From an uncultured beta proteobacterium (GTDB lineage: Bacteria; Pseudomonadota; Gammaproteobacteria; Burkholderiales; Burkholderiaceae_C): a stretch of DNA of 64,000 bases. A program made the position numbers and the translations under genes. Positions 55,099-64,000 of this stretch are shown here, piece after piece. The notes below the pieces were generated by a model. The model searched no databases. It worked only from the letters and a program-made list of their open reading frames with translations, and was not told the DNA's origin. The stretch spans positions 21,280 to 85,279 of the forward strand of contig CAILZB010000081.1 in the NCBI GenBank assembly GCA_903838565.1, written 5' to 3'. Each line of letters begins with the position of its first letter. The stretch's first letter is position 1.

Positions 55099-56829
55099 AT
55101 GACGCAGGCGGAGTCCGCCCAGCACACCGGTCCGCTGGGTTTGCGCACCAACGCGCCGGCTCTGGAGGAGCGCGCCTTCGGCCGGCTCTGGCAGGCCTTC
55201 ATGACGGCGCGGGTCAGCATCGCCGGAGCGCTGTTGTTCGTGCATGGCGCCATGTACGCGCTCTCGCACGCTCCGGCCACGATCTGGGTCGTGGCGTTGT
55301 GCACGGTCTATCTGGGCGTCACGCTCGTGGCCCGGCTGACGCGCAGTCCGGAGCATCGGGATCCCGCCTTCAGTTCGCACTGGCTCTCCACCACGGCGGT
55401 CGACGTGCTGATGTTTTCCACGCTGGAAATGCTGCAGGTCGGCAGCATCAGCTACACGCCCTTGTATGCGCTGCCGGTGCTGCTGACTTCGGTGCTCGGT
55501 TCGCTGCGACTGGCCATTGCCACCGCGGCCAGCGTCACGCTGCTGTTGCTGCTCAACGCCTGGCGCCTGGGCATGGGGAGCAACGCCGACCTGGCACCAC
55601 AGTTCCTGCAGGCCGGGCTCACGGGTGCAGCGTGCTTCATGCTGGCGCTGCTGGTGAACCAGCTGGCTGTGCGATTGGCGCGCGAGCAGCAATTGACGTT
55701 GCGCAGCGAGATGGCCGAGCGGCTGCAGCGCCAGGTGAACGAGCTGGTGATTGACACGCTGGGCGACGGCGTGCTGGTGGTGGACGCCAGCGGTGTCGTG
55801 CGGGTTGCCAATCCGTCGGCCCGGCGCCTGCTGGGTCCGGGTGAGACCGCCCCCCTGGCACCCTTTGACCTGGGCGCTCATGCCGGTTGGTCCAAACTGC
55901 GTGACCTGGCATCGATCACGTTCGAGCGGGACGCAAACCAGCGTTGCGACCTGTCGATTCACCATGCCGGAGAGAACGCCAGAAAGCTGCAGGCACATAC
56001 CCGATTGACCGCGGCTCCGGCGAACGCCAGCGAAAACCTGTGCGTCATGTTTCTTCAGGATCTGCGCGAAATGGAAGCGCGGCTGCGCACGGAAAAGCTC
56101 GCCGCATTGGGACGCATGTCCACCGCCGTGGCGCACGAGATTCGCAATCCGCTGGCCGCGATTGCGCAGGCCAACGAGCTGCTGGAGGAAGACCTGCGCG
56201 AACCCGCCCACAAACGCCTGTCGCAGATGGTGCGGCAAAACGCCCAGCGCCTGGGCAAGATCGTGGACGAGGTGCTCGACATTGCACGGGTGAAGGACGA
56301 GACCGACGGGAATTCCGTTGCGCGCCTGCCTCTGGACAATGAGGTGCGCTCGATGTGCGCCGACTGGGGCTTGCAGTCAGGTCACCTGCAGGGGATCGAG
56401 TTTGACCTGAACGCGGGCGAGCTGGGCGTGCGCTTTGACCCCGATCATCTGCGCCGCGTGCTGATCAACCTGCTGGACAACGCGCTTCGCCATGCGGGCT
56501 CCAAGCCCGGTGCGATCCGGGTCCAGACGCTGATTTCACCGGCGCGGCGCGGCATGGTGAAGATCTGGAGCGCGGGCGAGCCGATGGAACAAACCGTGCA
56601 GCAGCACCTGTTCGAACCCTTCTTTTCATCCCAAAGTCGCTCCAGCGGTTTGGGCCTGTACATTTGCCGCGAACTGTGCGAGCGGCATCAGGCGGTGATT
56701 TCCTATCAACGCGTGCACCGCGACACCATGGACAGCGACAGCCCCGAGGGCAACGAGTTCAGCGTCGCGTTTCGCTCGGAACGCGCCAGCGCGATCAGGG
56801 CCACGGCCTCGCAGGCCGAACTGTATTGA
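55099..56829 (+). CDS. pilS: Sensor histidine kinase PilS
   Basis: A 576-residue kinase with six transmembrane segments in residues about 35-200 and almost no periplasmic domain, as in PilS. A PAS domain (about 215-320; LGDGVLVVDASGVVRVANPS) precedes the dimerisation domain with H346 in AHEIRNPLAAIAQANELL. The ATPase domain has LLDNALRHAG and SSGLGLYICRELCE; the DxGxG box is weak (KIWSAGEPM). It phosphorylates PilR next door to control type IV pilin expression. No pilin genes are in the window. Confidence 0.93.
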   Translation: MTQAESAQHTGPLGLRTNAPALEERAFGRLWQAFMTARVSIAGALLFVHGAMYALSHAPATIWVVALCTVYLGVTLVARLTRSPEHRDPAFSSHWLSTTAVDVLMFSTLEMLQVGSISYTPLYALPVLLTSVLGSLRLAIATAASVTLLLLLNAWRLGMGSNADLAPQFLQAGLTGAACFMLALLVNQLAVRLAREQQLTLRSEMAERLQRQVNELVIDTLGDGVLVVDASGVVRVANPSARRLLGPGETAPLAPFDLGAHAGWSKLRDLASITFERDANQRCDLSIHHAGENARKLQAHTRLTAAPANASENLCVMFLQDLREMEARLRTEKLAALGRMSTAVAHEIRNPLAAIAQANELLEEDLREPAHKRLSQMVRQNAQRLGKIVDEVLDIARVKDETDGNSVARLPLDNEVRSMCADWGLQSGHLQGIEFDLNAGELGVRFDPDHLRRVLINLLDNALRHAGSKPGAIRVQTLISPARRGMVKIWSAGEPMEQTVQQHLFEPFFSSQSRSSGLGLYICRELCERHQAVISYQRVHRDTMDSDSPEGNEFSVAFRSERASAIRATASQAELY

Positions 56830-56847
56830 CCTGAGGTCCCCTCCTTC

Positions 56848-58320
56848 ATGCCACCCTCGTCCAACACCACTTCCGTCAAGGTGCTCGTCGTTGACGACGA
56901 ACCCGATCTGCGCACGGTGTATGAACTCACGCTGCTGCGCGAAGGCTACCGCGTGGAAACGGCGGAAAACCTGGCCCAGGCCTGGGCCCATCTGGAACAG
57001 GGCCGCTTTGATCTGGTGATCACCGACATGCGCCTGCCTGACGGGCTCGGCCTGGAATTGCTCCAGGGCATGGCGCAGCGCCGGCGCAGCGAGCGCGCCA
57101 TCGTCATCACCGCCTACGGCTCGGCCGAGAACGCCGTCGAGTCGCTCAAGGCCGGGGCCTTTGACTACCTCACCAAGCCGGTTGACCTGAAGCAGTTCCG
57201 TGCCGTCGTGGCGTCGGCGATTCAGGGCGCCCCCGCCGGCGTTGCGACGCCGCGCCAAGTGAGCATCCAGGACCGGCGCAACATCGTCGCACGCCCTCAG
57301 GTCGGCGCTTCGGCGCTGCTGCGGCTGGTGGGCGAATCGCAGTCCATGCGCGCGGTGAAGGAGCGCATCGTCAAGATTGCTCGCAGCATGGCACCGGTGC
57401 TGGTGCGCGGCGAATCGGGCACCGGCAAGGAACTGGTGGCACGCGCCGTGCACGACTGCAGCCACCGCGCCAGCCAGCCCTTCGTCGCGGTGAACTGCAG
57501 CGCCATTCCCGAGAGCCTGCTGGAAGCGGAATTCTTTGGTGCCAAGAAAGGCTCCTACACCGGCGCCACCCAGGACCGCGAGGGCTACTTTCAGGCGGCG
57601 CACGGAGGCACGCTGTTTCTGGACGAAATCGGTGACCTGCCGCTGGCGATGCAGTCCAAGTTGCTGCGCGCCATCCAGGAACGCAGCGTGCGCCCTCTGG
57701 GCTCGACCCAGGAAGACAGCGTTGACGTGCGCATCGTCAGCGCCACGCACAAGGATCTGGCGGCCGAGGTCCAGGCGCAGCAGTTCCGTCAGGACCTGTT
57801 CTACCGCCTCAACGTGATCGAGATCCTGGTGCCGCCGCTGCGCGAACGGCGCGAGGATCTGCCCGCGCTGTGCGCCGCCTTGCTGCAGCGCATCGCATCC
57901 GAGTCGGGCATGCCGGTGCCGGTGCTGTCGGCCGAGTTGATCGAAGAGCTGGGCGGCCTGCGCCTCGCAGGCAACGTGCGCGAACTGGAAAACCTGTTGC
58001 ACCGCGCCGTGGCGCTGAGTGACGGCACGGCGCTGCACGTGGACTTCGCGCCGACGCAGGCGACCGCCCCGGTGGAGATTCACGATGCGACCCCAGCCCC
58101 CGCCAAGTCCGCCGCAGAGCCGCCGGCGTCGCGCGACCTGCAGGCCTACCTGGACCGCCTCGAGCGCGACGTGCTGATCCGCGCACTGCAGGAACACAAC
58201 TTCAACCGCACGGCGGCCGCCGCCAGCGTGGGCTTGAATCTGCGCCAGATTCGCTACCGCATGGCGCGGCTCAACATCCAGTCACCCAAGGACGACGATG
58301 GCGCGCCCGACGCCGAGTGA
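56848..58320 (+). CDS. pilR: Sigma-54-dependent response regulator PilR
   Basis: A 490-residue NtrC-type activator. The receiver domain (residues 8-120) has D60 in LVITDMRLPDGLG and the lysine in YLTKPVDL. The AAA+ domain has RGESGTGKELVARAVH and GGTLFLDEIGDLPL. The sigma-54 contact loop reads GSYTGA instead of GAFTGA, a tolerated variant. A Fis-type helix-turn-helix ends the protein (FNRTAAAASVGLNLRQIRYR). It should activate pilA promoters with RpoN. The ampD start lies inside its last 23 bases. Confidence 0.94.
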   Translation: MPPSSNTTSVKVLVVDDEPDLRTVYELTLLREGYRVETAENLAQAWAHLEQGRFDLVITDMRLPDGLGLELLQGMAQRRRSERAIVITAYGSAENAVESLKAGAFDYLTKPVDLKQFRAVVASAIQGAPAGVATPRQVSIQDRRNIVARPQVGASALLRLVGESQSMRAVKERIVKIARSMAPVLVRGESGTGKELVARAVHDCSHRASQPFVAVNCSAIPESLLEAEFFGAKKGSYTGATQDREGYFQAAHGGTLFLDEIGDLPLAMQSKLLRAIQERSVRPLGSTQEDSVDVRIVSATHKDLAAEVQAQQFRQDLFYRLNVIEILVPPLRERREDLPALCAALLQRIASESGMPVPVLSAELIEELGGLRLAGNVRELENLLHRAVALSDGTALHVDFAPTQATAPVEIHDATPAPAKSAAEPPASRDLQAYLDRLERDVLIRALQEHNFNRTAAAASVGLNLRQIRYRMARLNIQSPKDDDGAPDAE

Positions 58321-58918
58321 TCCCGCGCCGGTGAGCGCGCTGTGGCAGGACGGCTGGTACCGGTTCGCGCGGCGCCTGCCCTCGCCCAACTTCGGCCCCC
58401 GGCCCACTGCGGCGCCGATCGACCTGATCGTGCTGCACTCCATCAGCCTGCCGCCGGGTCAGTATGGCGGCGACGAAGTGCAGCGCCTGTTCACCAACAC
58501 GCTGGACTGGAAGGCGCACCCGTACTTCGAGCAGATCGCAGGGCTTGAGGTGTCGGCGCATTTCTACATCCGGCGCGATGGCCAGCTGTGGCAGTTCGTC
58601 GATTGCGGCCAGCGCGCGTGGCACGCGGGTGTGTCCCGCTATCGGGGGCGCGACAACAGCAACGATGACTCGATCGGGATCGAGTTGGAGGGACTCGAGG
58701 GGAATACTTTCGAGGCCGCACAGTACGAGACGCTGAGCAGCCTGTGCGCCGCGCTCGCGCAGCGCTATTCCATTGAGCAGATTGCCGGACACGAGCACAT
58801 CGCGCCCGGGCGCAAGCAGGACCCCGGTGCGGGGTTTGAATGGTCGCGTTTGCAGCGCGACCTCGGCTGGCCGACTCGGTGTTTTCCCGAAGGCGTAGCG
58901 CAGATCCAAGAAGCTTGA
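58298..58918 (+). CDS. ampD: 1,6-anhydro-N-acetylmuramyl-L-alanine amidase AmpD
   Basis: A 206-residue cytosolic zinc amidase of peptidoglycan recycling. Zinc ligands are the histidine in VLHSISLPPG, the histidine in AGHEHIAPGR and the aspartate in KQDPGAGFEW. The substrate motif DNSNDDSIGIELEG is intact. It removes the stem peptide from anhydro-muropeptides such as those made by Slt. The ATG at 58298 overlaps the end of pilR in another frame. Confidence 0.94.
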   Translation: MARPTPSDPAPVSALWQDGWYRFARRLPSPNFGPRPTAAPIDLIVLHSISLPPGQYGGDEVQRLFTNTLDWKAHPYFEQIAGLEVSAHFYIRRDGQLWQFVDCGQRAWHAGVSRYRGRDNSNDDSIGIELEGLEGNTFEAAQYETLSSLCAALAQRYSIEQIAGHEHIAPGRKQDPGAGFEWSRLQRDLGWPTRCFPEGVAQIQEA

Positions 58919-59175
58919 TTCCGCTCTGCTCGACGCCGACGATCCCTTGAGGTCGGCCGCGCGAACGCAGCGCCATCGCGCCACAGGTCCAGGGCACAAG
59001 GCTTTGCGCGCGAAAAGCGTCTGCGAGCCCCGTGTTCACTCACTTTTTTTTCGCGCAGCGTGGCCACACGATGGACTGGCGCCGATCCTTCCCCCGACCC
59101 CGGCCACGTGCGCGCCCGGCAGCGCCGGCACGTGCCCTCATGAGGTTTTCGAGGGGAAATGAAAAACCGATACAA

Positions 59176-59191
59176 ACACTACCGGTAGTGT
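59176..59191. promoter_or_regulatory. NrdR box 1
   Basis: A perfect 16-bp palindrome, ACACTACCGGTAGTGT. It fits the NrdR consensus ends ACAC and GTGT. Its centre is 32 bp from box 2, about three helical turns, the usual arrangement for cooperative NrdR binding. Confidence 0.88.
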
Positions 59192-59207
59192 CTTGAAATC
59201 CATTCAA

Positions 59208-59223
59208 ACACTAGATATAGTGT
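59208..59223. promoter_or_regulatory. NrdR box 2
   Basis: ACACTAGATATAGTGT, matching the NrdR consensus closely, including the AT-rich centre. With box 1 it should repress nrdAB when dATP is plentiful. Confidence 0.9.
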
Positions 59224-59307
59224 GTCCTTCGGAATGCCAGGTTGATGCGCGAGAGGCAAAATGCACGCCTTCGACCCCTGCCATCCGATCCAACGACCAC
59301 CCGAAAA

Positions 59308-62253
59308 ATGAACAAGACCATGTCAACTGCTTTGAACTCCCCCAGCGCCGCGCCCGCCACCGCACCCCAGCCACTCAACCTGCAGACTGACGTTGCAGAG
59401 AACCCCGCCATGCTCACGCATTACCAGATCATTCGACGCAACGGCGCGGTGGTGGCGTTCGAGCCGAACAAGATCGCCGTGGCGATGATGAAGGCCTTTC
59501 TGGCGGTGCACGGAACGCAGGGCGCCGCCTCGGCCAGCATTCGCGAGACCGTGGACGCGCTCACACAGACGGTGATTCGCGGCCTGCTGCGCTCGCGCCC
59601 GAGCGGCGGCAGCTTTCACATTGAAGATATCCAGGACCAGGTGGAACTGGGCTTGATGCGCAGCGGTCACCACGAGATTGCGCGCGCCTATGTGCTGTAC
59701 CGCGAGCGCCGCACCCAGGAGCGTGCGCAGCAGCTGACGCAGGCCGCGCCCGCGGCGCCCACGCTGCACGCCATTGACCGCGGCCAGCGCGTGGTGCTGG
59801 ACCTGAACAATCTGAAAAGCCTGATCGAATCCGCCTGCGCCGGATTGAGCGCCGATGTGCAACCTGAGCCGATCATGGCCGAGACGTTGCGCAACCTGTA
59901 CGACGGCGTGCCCATGGACGAGGTCTACAAGGCCGCGATCCTGGCGGCGCGCACGCTGATCGAGAAGGATCCCGATTACACCTACGCCACGGCGCGCCTG
60001 CTGCTCAACACCATGGCGCGTGAGGTCTTTGACGCCGAGGTCAGCCCGGCCGAAATGGGCGAACGTTACGCCGAGTACTTTCCGCAGTTCATCAAGAAGG
60101 GCATCGCCGCCGAACTGCTGGACGAGAAGCTGGCGCAATACGACCTGAAGAAGCTGGGCCTGGCGCTCAAGGCCGAGCGCGACCTGAAGTTCGATTACCT
60201 GGGTCTGCAAACCCTGTACGACCGCTACTTCCTGCACGTGCGCAAGACGCGCATCGAATTGCCGCAGGCCTTTTTCATGCGCGTGGCCATGGGTCTGGCA
60301 CTCAACGAGATCGACCGCGAAACACGCGCCATCGAGTTCTATGAAGTGCTCTCCAGCTTTGACTTCATGTCGAGCACGCCCACGCTGTTCAACGCCGGTA
60401 CCCGCCGCCCGCAGCTCTCGTCCTGCTATCTGACGACCGTGCCCGACGACCTGGACGGCATCTACGAATCGATCAAGGAAAATGCGCTGCTGTCCAAGTT
60501 TGCCGGCGGTCTGGGCAACGACTGGACCCGGGTGCGCGCCATGGGCGCCCACATCAAGGGCACCAACGGCGAGTCGCAGGGCGTCGTGCCCTTCCTCAAG
60601 GTGGTGAACGACACCGCCGTGGCGGTGAACCAGGGCGGCAAGCGCAAGGGCGCGGTCTGCACCTATCTGGAAACCTGGCATCTGGACATCGAGGAGTTCC
60701 TGGAACTGCGCAAGAACACTGGCGACGACCGGCGCCGCACGCACGACATGAACACGGCCAACTGGATCCCTGATCTGTTCATGCGCCGCGTCATGGAAAA
60801 GGGTTCGTGGACGCTGTTCTCTCCGTCCAATGCACCGGACCTGCACGACAAGTTCGGCATCGAGTTCGAGAAGGCCTACGTCGCCTACGAAGCCAAAGCG
60901 GCCAGCGGCGAAATCAGCCCGACGCGCACGCTCCAGGCCACGGACCTGTGGCGCAAGATGCTCACCATGCTGTTCGAGACCGGCCACCCCTGGATCACGT
61001 TCAAGGATGCCTGCAACCTGCGTTCGCCCCAGCAACACGCGGGTGTGGTGCACTCGTCCAACCTGTGCACCGAGATCACGCTCAACACCAGCGACACCGA
61101 AACCGCGGTCTGCAATCTGGGTTCGGTGAACCTGCTGCAGCACCTGAAGGACGGCGCCACCGCGGGCGATGCCAAGACGCTCGATCACGCCAAGCTGCGC
61201 CGCACCATCACCACGGCCATGCGCATGCTGGACAACGTGATCGACATCAACTACTACGCCGTGAAGAAGGCGCGCGACTCGAACATGAAGCATCGTCCGG
61301 TGGGACTGGGGCTGATGGCATTCCAGGACAGCCTGTACGAGCTGCGCACGCCCTACGCCAGCGACGCGGCCGTGGCCTTTGCCGACACCTCGATGGAAGC
61401 GATCTGCTACTACGCCTACTGGGCTTCCAGCGATCTGGCCAAGGAGCGCGGCAAGTACGCCAGCTACGCCGGTTCCTCCTGGGACAAGGGCATCCTGCCG
61501 CTGGACACGCTGGACGTGCTTGCCGCACAGCGCGGCGGCTATGTCGAAGTCGATCGCTCCTCCACGCTCGATTGGGACGCGCTTCGACAAAAGATTGCCC
61601 GCGACGGCATGCGCAACTCCAACTGCGTCGCGATCGCGCCCACCGCCACCATCTCCAACATCATCGGCGTGGACGCATCGATCGAGCCGTGCTTTGGCAA
61701 CCTCTCGGTCAAGTCGAATCTGTCGGGCGAGTTCACCATCATCAACCACTACCTGGTGCGCGACCTGAAGCTGCTGGGTTTGTGGGATGACGTGATGGTG
61801 ATGGACCTGAAGCACTTCGACGGATCGCTGCGACCCATCGACCGCGTGCCGCCGGAGATCAAGTCACTGTACGCCACCGCCTTCGAGGTCGAACCGACCT
61901 GGCTGGTGGAGGCCGCGTCGCGCCGCCAGAAGTGGATCGACCAGGCGCAGTCGCTCAACATCTACATGCCCGGCGCATCGGGCAAGAAGCTCGACGACAC
62001 CTACAAGCTGGCCTGGTTGCGCGGATTGAAAACCACCTACTACCTGCGCACCATCGGCGCCACGCACGCGGAAAAATCCACCGTCAAGGCCGGCCGCATG
62101 AACGCGGTGTCTTCGGGCAGCGATACCTCGGGCGCGAGCATGAGCGCGCTCGATGCAGCTGCAGTTGCAGCACAGGCACAGATGCTTAGCGCCCCCGCCA
62201 CCGATATCAAGTTCTGCGCGATCGATGACCCGGGCTGCGAAGCGTGTCAGTAA
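59308..62253 (+). CDS. nrdA: Ribonucleoside-diphosphate reductase alpha subunit (class Ia)
   Basis: About 981 residues, longer than the E. coli protein because of an N-terminal extension. An ATP-cone allosteric domain (about 35-130; IIRRNGAVVAFEPNKIAVAM) is followed by the ten-stranded barrel. Active-site cysteines are in LSSCYLTTVP and SNLCTEITLN, with the glutamate just after the latter; the motif AVCNLGSVNL follows. The C-terminal swinging cysteines are in DDPGCEACQ. It reduces ribonucleoside diphosphates with NrdB. ATGs at 59308 and 59320 are both possible starts. Confidence 0.95.
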   Translation: MNKTMSTALNSPSAAPATAPQPLNLQTDVAENPAMLTHYQIIRRNGAVVAFEPNKIAVAMMKAFLAVHGTQGAASASIRETVDALTQTVIRGLLRSRPSGGSFHIEDIQDQVELGLMRSGHHEIARAYVLYRERRTQERAQQLTQAAPAAPTLHAIDRGQRVVLDLNNLKSLIESACAGLSADVQPEPIMAETLRNLYDGVPMDEVYKAAILAARTLIEKDPDYTYATARLLLNTMAREVFDAEVSPAEMGERYAEYFPQFIKKGIAAELLDEKLAQYDLKKLGLALKAERDLKFDYLGLQTLYDRYFLHVRKTRIELPQAFFMRVAMGLALNEIDRETRAIEFYEVLSSFDFMSSTPTLFNAGTRRPQLSSCYLTTVPDDLDGIYESIKENALLSKFAGGLGNDWTRVRAMGAHIKGTNGESQGVVPFLKVVNDTAVAVNQGGKRKGAVCTYLETWHLDIEEFLELRKNTGDDRRRTHDMNTANWIPDLFMRRVMEKGSWTLFSPSNAPDLHDKFGIEFEKAYVAYEAKAASGEISPTRTLQATDLWRKMLTMLFETGHPWITFKDACNLRSPQQHAGVVHSSNLCTEITLNTSDTETAVCNLGSVNLLQHLKDGATAGDAKTLDHAKLRRTITTAMRMLDNVIDINYYAVKKARDSNMKHRPVGLGLMAFQDSLYELRTPYASDAAVAFADTSMEAICYYAYWASSDLAKERGKYASYAGSSWDKGILPLDTLDVLAAQRGGYVEVDRSSTLDWDALRQKIARDGMRNSNCVAIAPTATISNIIGVDASIEPCFGNLSVKSNLSGEFTIINHYLVRDLKLLGLWDDVMVMDLKHFDGSLRPIDRVPPEIKSLYATAFEVEPTWLVEAASRRQKWIDQAQSLNIYMPGASGKKLDDTYKLAWLRGLKTTYYLRTIGATHAEKSTVKAGRMNAVSSGSDTSGASMSALDAAAVAAQAQMLSAPATDIKFCAIDDPGCEACQ

Positions 62254-62373
62254 CTTTTTGTTGACCGATTTCACGCAAGAACGATGCGATGGAACAACAC
62301 CTCAAGGCCGCGATGCGAATGAATACTTTTCATTTCGCAACGCTGCTTTCATAATCCGATCACTGGAAAATTT

Positions 62374-63585
62374 ATGTTGAACTGGGACGAAGAAAAAACA
62401 ACTTCACTGCAAGCCTTGAACCACAGCGGTGCGATCTCACGCCGCGAGGTGGACGACTCTTCCCTCCGCGTCGCCGCACGCGACCCCTCCGCCCTTCCCT
62501 CCCGCACCCTGAACGACGGCGCCGTCGTCCCGGCAGCCACGCCATCGAATACCGTGGCACCGACCCAGCGCCGCGTGAATGCAGCGGACAAGCGCATCAT
62601 CAACGGCAAGACCGACGTGAACCAGCTGGTTCCCTTCAAATACAAATGGGCCTGGGAGAAGTACCTCGCGTCGTGCGCCAATCACTGGATGCCGCAAGAG
62701 GTCAACATGACGCGCGACATCGCACTTTGGAAAGACCCCAACGGCCTGACCGAAGACGAGCGCCGCATCGTCAAACGCAACCTGGGATTTTTCGTCACGG
62801 CCGATTCACTCGCCGCGAACAACATCGTGCTGGGCAGCTACCGCCACATCACCGCGCCCGAGTGCCGCCAGTTCCTGCTGCGCCAGGCGTTTGAAGAGGC
62901 GATTCACACCCACGCCTACCAGTACATCGTGGAGTCACTGGGTCTGGACGAAGGCGAGATTTTCAACGCCTACAACGAGGTCGACTCGATCCGCAACAAG
63001 GACGAGTTCCTGATCCCGTTCATCGAGACGCTGACCAATCCCCACTTCACCACCGGCACGCAGGAAAACGACCAGAAGCTGCTCAAGTCGCTGATCGTCT
63101 TTGCCTGCCTGATGGAGGGCCTGTTCTTCTACGTCGGCTTCACGCAGATTCTGGCGCTGGGACGGCAGAACAAGATGACGGGTGCGGCCGAGCAGTACCA
63201 GTACATCCTGCGCGACGAGTCCATGCACTGCAACTTCGGCATCGACCTGATCAACCAGATCAAGCTGGAGAACCCGCTGCTGTGGACCACCGAATTCAAG
63301 GCCGAGATCAAGGCCCTGTTCATGGAAGCGGTCGAGTTGGAATACAAGTACGCCGAAGACACCATGCCGCGCGGCGTGCTGGGAATGAACGCATCGATGT
63401 TCAAGGGCTATCTGCGCTACATCGCCAATCGGCGCGCGACACAGATCGGCCTGGAAACGCTGTACCTGAACGAAGAAAACCCGTTCCCCTGGATGAGCGA
63501 AATGATCGACCTGAAGAAGGAGCGCAACTTCTTTGAAACCCGCGTCATCGAGTACCAATCCGGTGGCGCTCTTTCCTGGGACTGA
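62374..63585 (+). CDS. nrdB: Ribonucleoside-diphosphate reductase beta subunit (class Ia)
   Basis: A 403-residue radical-generating subunit. Residues 1-70 are a poorly ordered extension rich in S, T, A and P. The diiron ligands lie in [28 protein letters not shown] and [13 protein letters not shown]. The tyrosine of HAY aligns with the radical tyrosine of E. coli NrdB. It lies 120 bases after nrdA, within the same NrdR-controlled unit. Confidence 0.95.
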   Translation: MLNWDEEKTTSLQALNHSGAISRREVDDSSLRVAARDPSALPSRTLNDGAVVPAATPSNTVAPTQRRVNAADKRIINGKTDVNQLVPFKYKWAWEKYLASCANHWMPQEVNMTRDIALWKDPNGLTEDERRIVKRNLGFFVTADSLAANNIVLGSYRHITAPECRQFLLRQAFEEAIHTHAYQYIVESLGLDEGEIFNAYNEVDSIRNKDEFLIPFIETLTNPHFTTGTQENDQKLLKSLIVFACLMEGLFFYVGFTQILALGRQNKMTGAAEQYQYILRDESMHCNFGIDLINQIKLENPLLWTTEFKAEIKALFMEAVELEYKYAEDTMPRGVLGMNASMFKGYLRYIANRRATQIGLETLYLNEENPFPWMSEMIDLKKERNFFETRVIEYQSGGALSWD

Positions 63586-63754
63586 CCCGCTCGTGATGAT
63601 TTTTGAAATTCCACAACCCGTCGGACAACTCGCAGAAGTTGCCGTCGAGCTGTGTCACCGTGTACATGGCGCTGGGTATTTGCCCAACACCATGCATCGC
63701 TTCGTGCTACCAACGGCATGAAGTGCTCTTTGTAACTTGATCAAGGAGAAAATA

Positions 63755-64000
63755 ATGGCAACTGCGAAAAAACCGGCCGCTAAGAAGGCCGCACCCGTGA
63801 AGAAGGCTGCTGCACCTGCGAAGAAGGCTGCGGCTCCTGCGAAGAAGGCTGCTGCAAAGAAGGCTGCTCCTGCTAAGAAGGCCGCACCAGCGAAGAAGGC
63901 TGCTGCTCCTGCGAAGAAGGCTGCTGCAAAGAAGGCTGCTCCTGCTAAGAAGGCCGCACCAGCGAAGAAGGCTGCTGCTCCTGCGAAGAAGGCTGCTGCA
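63755..64000 (+). CDS. Second histone H1-like Ala/Lys-rich protein (cut by right edge)
   Basis: The first 82 codons are visible, starting at ATG 63755 with AAGGAG upstream. The start MATAKKPAAKKAAPVKK matches the H1-SWIB protein at 28682. All visible sequence is KKAAPAKK/KKAAA repeat. Any C-terminal domain lies beyond the window, so it is unknown whether this copy also ends in SWIB. It should bind DNA through its basic tail. Confidence 0.88.
   Translation, partial: MATAKKPAAKKAAPVKKAAAPAKKAAAPAKKAAAKKAAPAKKAAPAKKAAAPAKKAAAKKAAPAKKAAPAKKAAAPAKKAAA
63827..64000 (+). repeat. 72-bp tandem coding repeat
   Basis: A unit of 24 codons (three to four AAGAAGG-type lysine pairs separated by Ala/Pro codons) repeats nearly exactly about 2.4 times up to the edge. 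Such arrays can change length by slippage, as known for algP-like genes. Confidence 0.7.

Larger units (their letters stand above)
58919..59307. promoter_or_regulatory. nrdAB promoter region
   Basis: A 389-bp gap between ampD and nrdA. It contains two NrdR boxes (listed separately) about 85-130 bases before nrdA. Bases 58919-59150 hold nothing I can identify apart from a T-tract near 59043. Confidence 0.6.

Noticed and set aside
57535..57580. GSYTGA loop as a sign that PilR is inactive
   Set aside because: Ser and Tyr/Phe variants of the GAFTGA loop occur in working sigma-54 activators, and every other motif is intact.
59323..61815. An 830-codon minus-strand open frame
   Set aside because: It is wholly antisense to nrdA, with shadow-frame composition.
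63827..64000. Possible CRISPR or satellite array
   Set aside because: The 72-bp units are contiguous, contain no spacers and translate in one frame as Ala/Lys/Pro repeats following a good start, so they are coding.

Overview
The window is about 64 kb of GC-rich, densely coded bacterial chromosome. The gene complement and order suggest a betaproteobacterium, probably Burkholderiales close to Comamonadaceae. The clues are the ffh / CcsA-like / PP0621-like / pilS / pilR / ampD order, alanine-lysine-rich H1-like proteins (one ending in a SWIB domain), a DUF3138-type porin, and class Ia nrdAB behind tandem NrdR boxes. No rRNA, tRNA, CRISPR array or complete insertion sequence was seen.

Layout. 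(1) 1-3485, minus: a type I secretion ABC transporter that runs in frame, without a stop, into Ig/cadherin-like repeats which continue past the left edge. It is either an odd chimera or an assembly join. (2) 3486-5223: isocitrate lyase (aceA) with its terminator and a short segment bracketed by inverted repeats. (3) 5472-25426: a polyamine/GABA catabolic island, nearly all on the minus strand. It holds three glutamine-synthetase-family ligases, GabT, a PuuC-like aldehyde dehydrogenase, an outer-membrane porin, PotFGHI uptake, SpuC-like transaminase, PuuD, PuuB-like oxidase and agmatinase, with a divergent MocR-type regulator. Agmatine can become putrescine, then GABA by either the gamma-glutamyl or the transaminase route, then succinic semialdehyde. 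A short hairpin element recurs between these genes. (4) 25620-28352: an EamA exporter, a 0.7-kb repeat-rich gap, an orphan anti-sigma-like membrane protein and RraA.

(5) 28682-38142: H1-SWIB protein, modBC, tsaD, an Hsp20, then a periplasmic binding protein, a hybrid histidine kinase and an aminotransferase that may form a signalling unit, and a TfoX-N protein. (6) 38139-50776: 5-FTHF cyclo-ligase diverging from a lytic transglycosylase, GST, cca, trxC, a MidA-like methyltransferase, an unknown membrane protein, an FAD oxidoreductase fused to dihydroneopterin aldolase, a small secreted protein, miaB and a secreted GH27 alpha-galactosidase. (7) 50818-58918: a sensor kinase with a degenerate ATPase domain, ffh, a CcsA-like protein, a small cysteine protein, pilS, pilR and ampD. 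(8) 59176-64000: NrdR boxes, nrdA, nrdB and the start of a second H1-like gene made of 72-bp tandem repeats, cut by the right edge.

All identifications come from reading translated motifs and gene context. No database search was possible.
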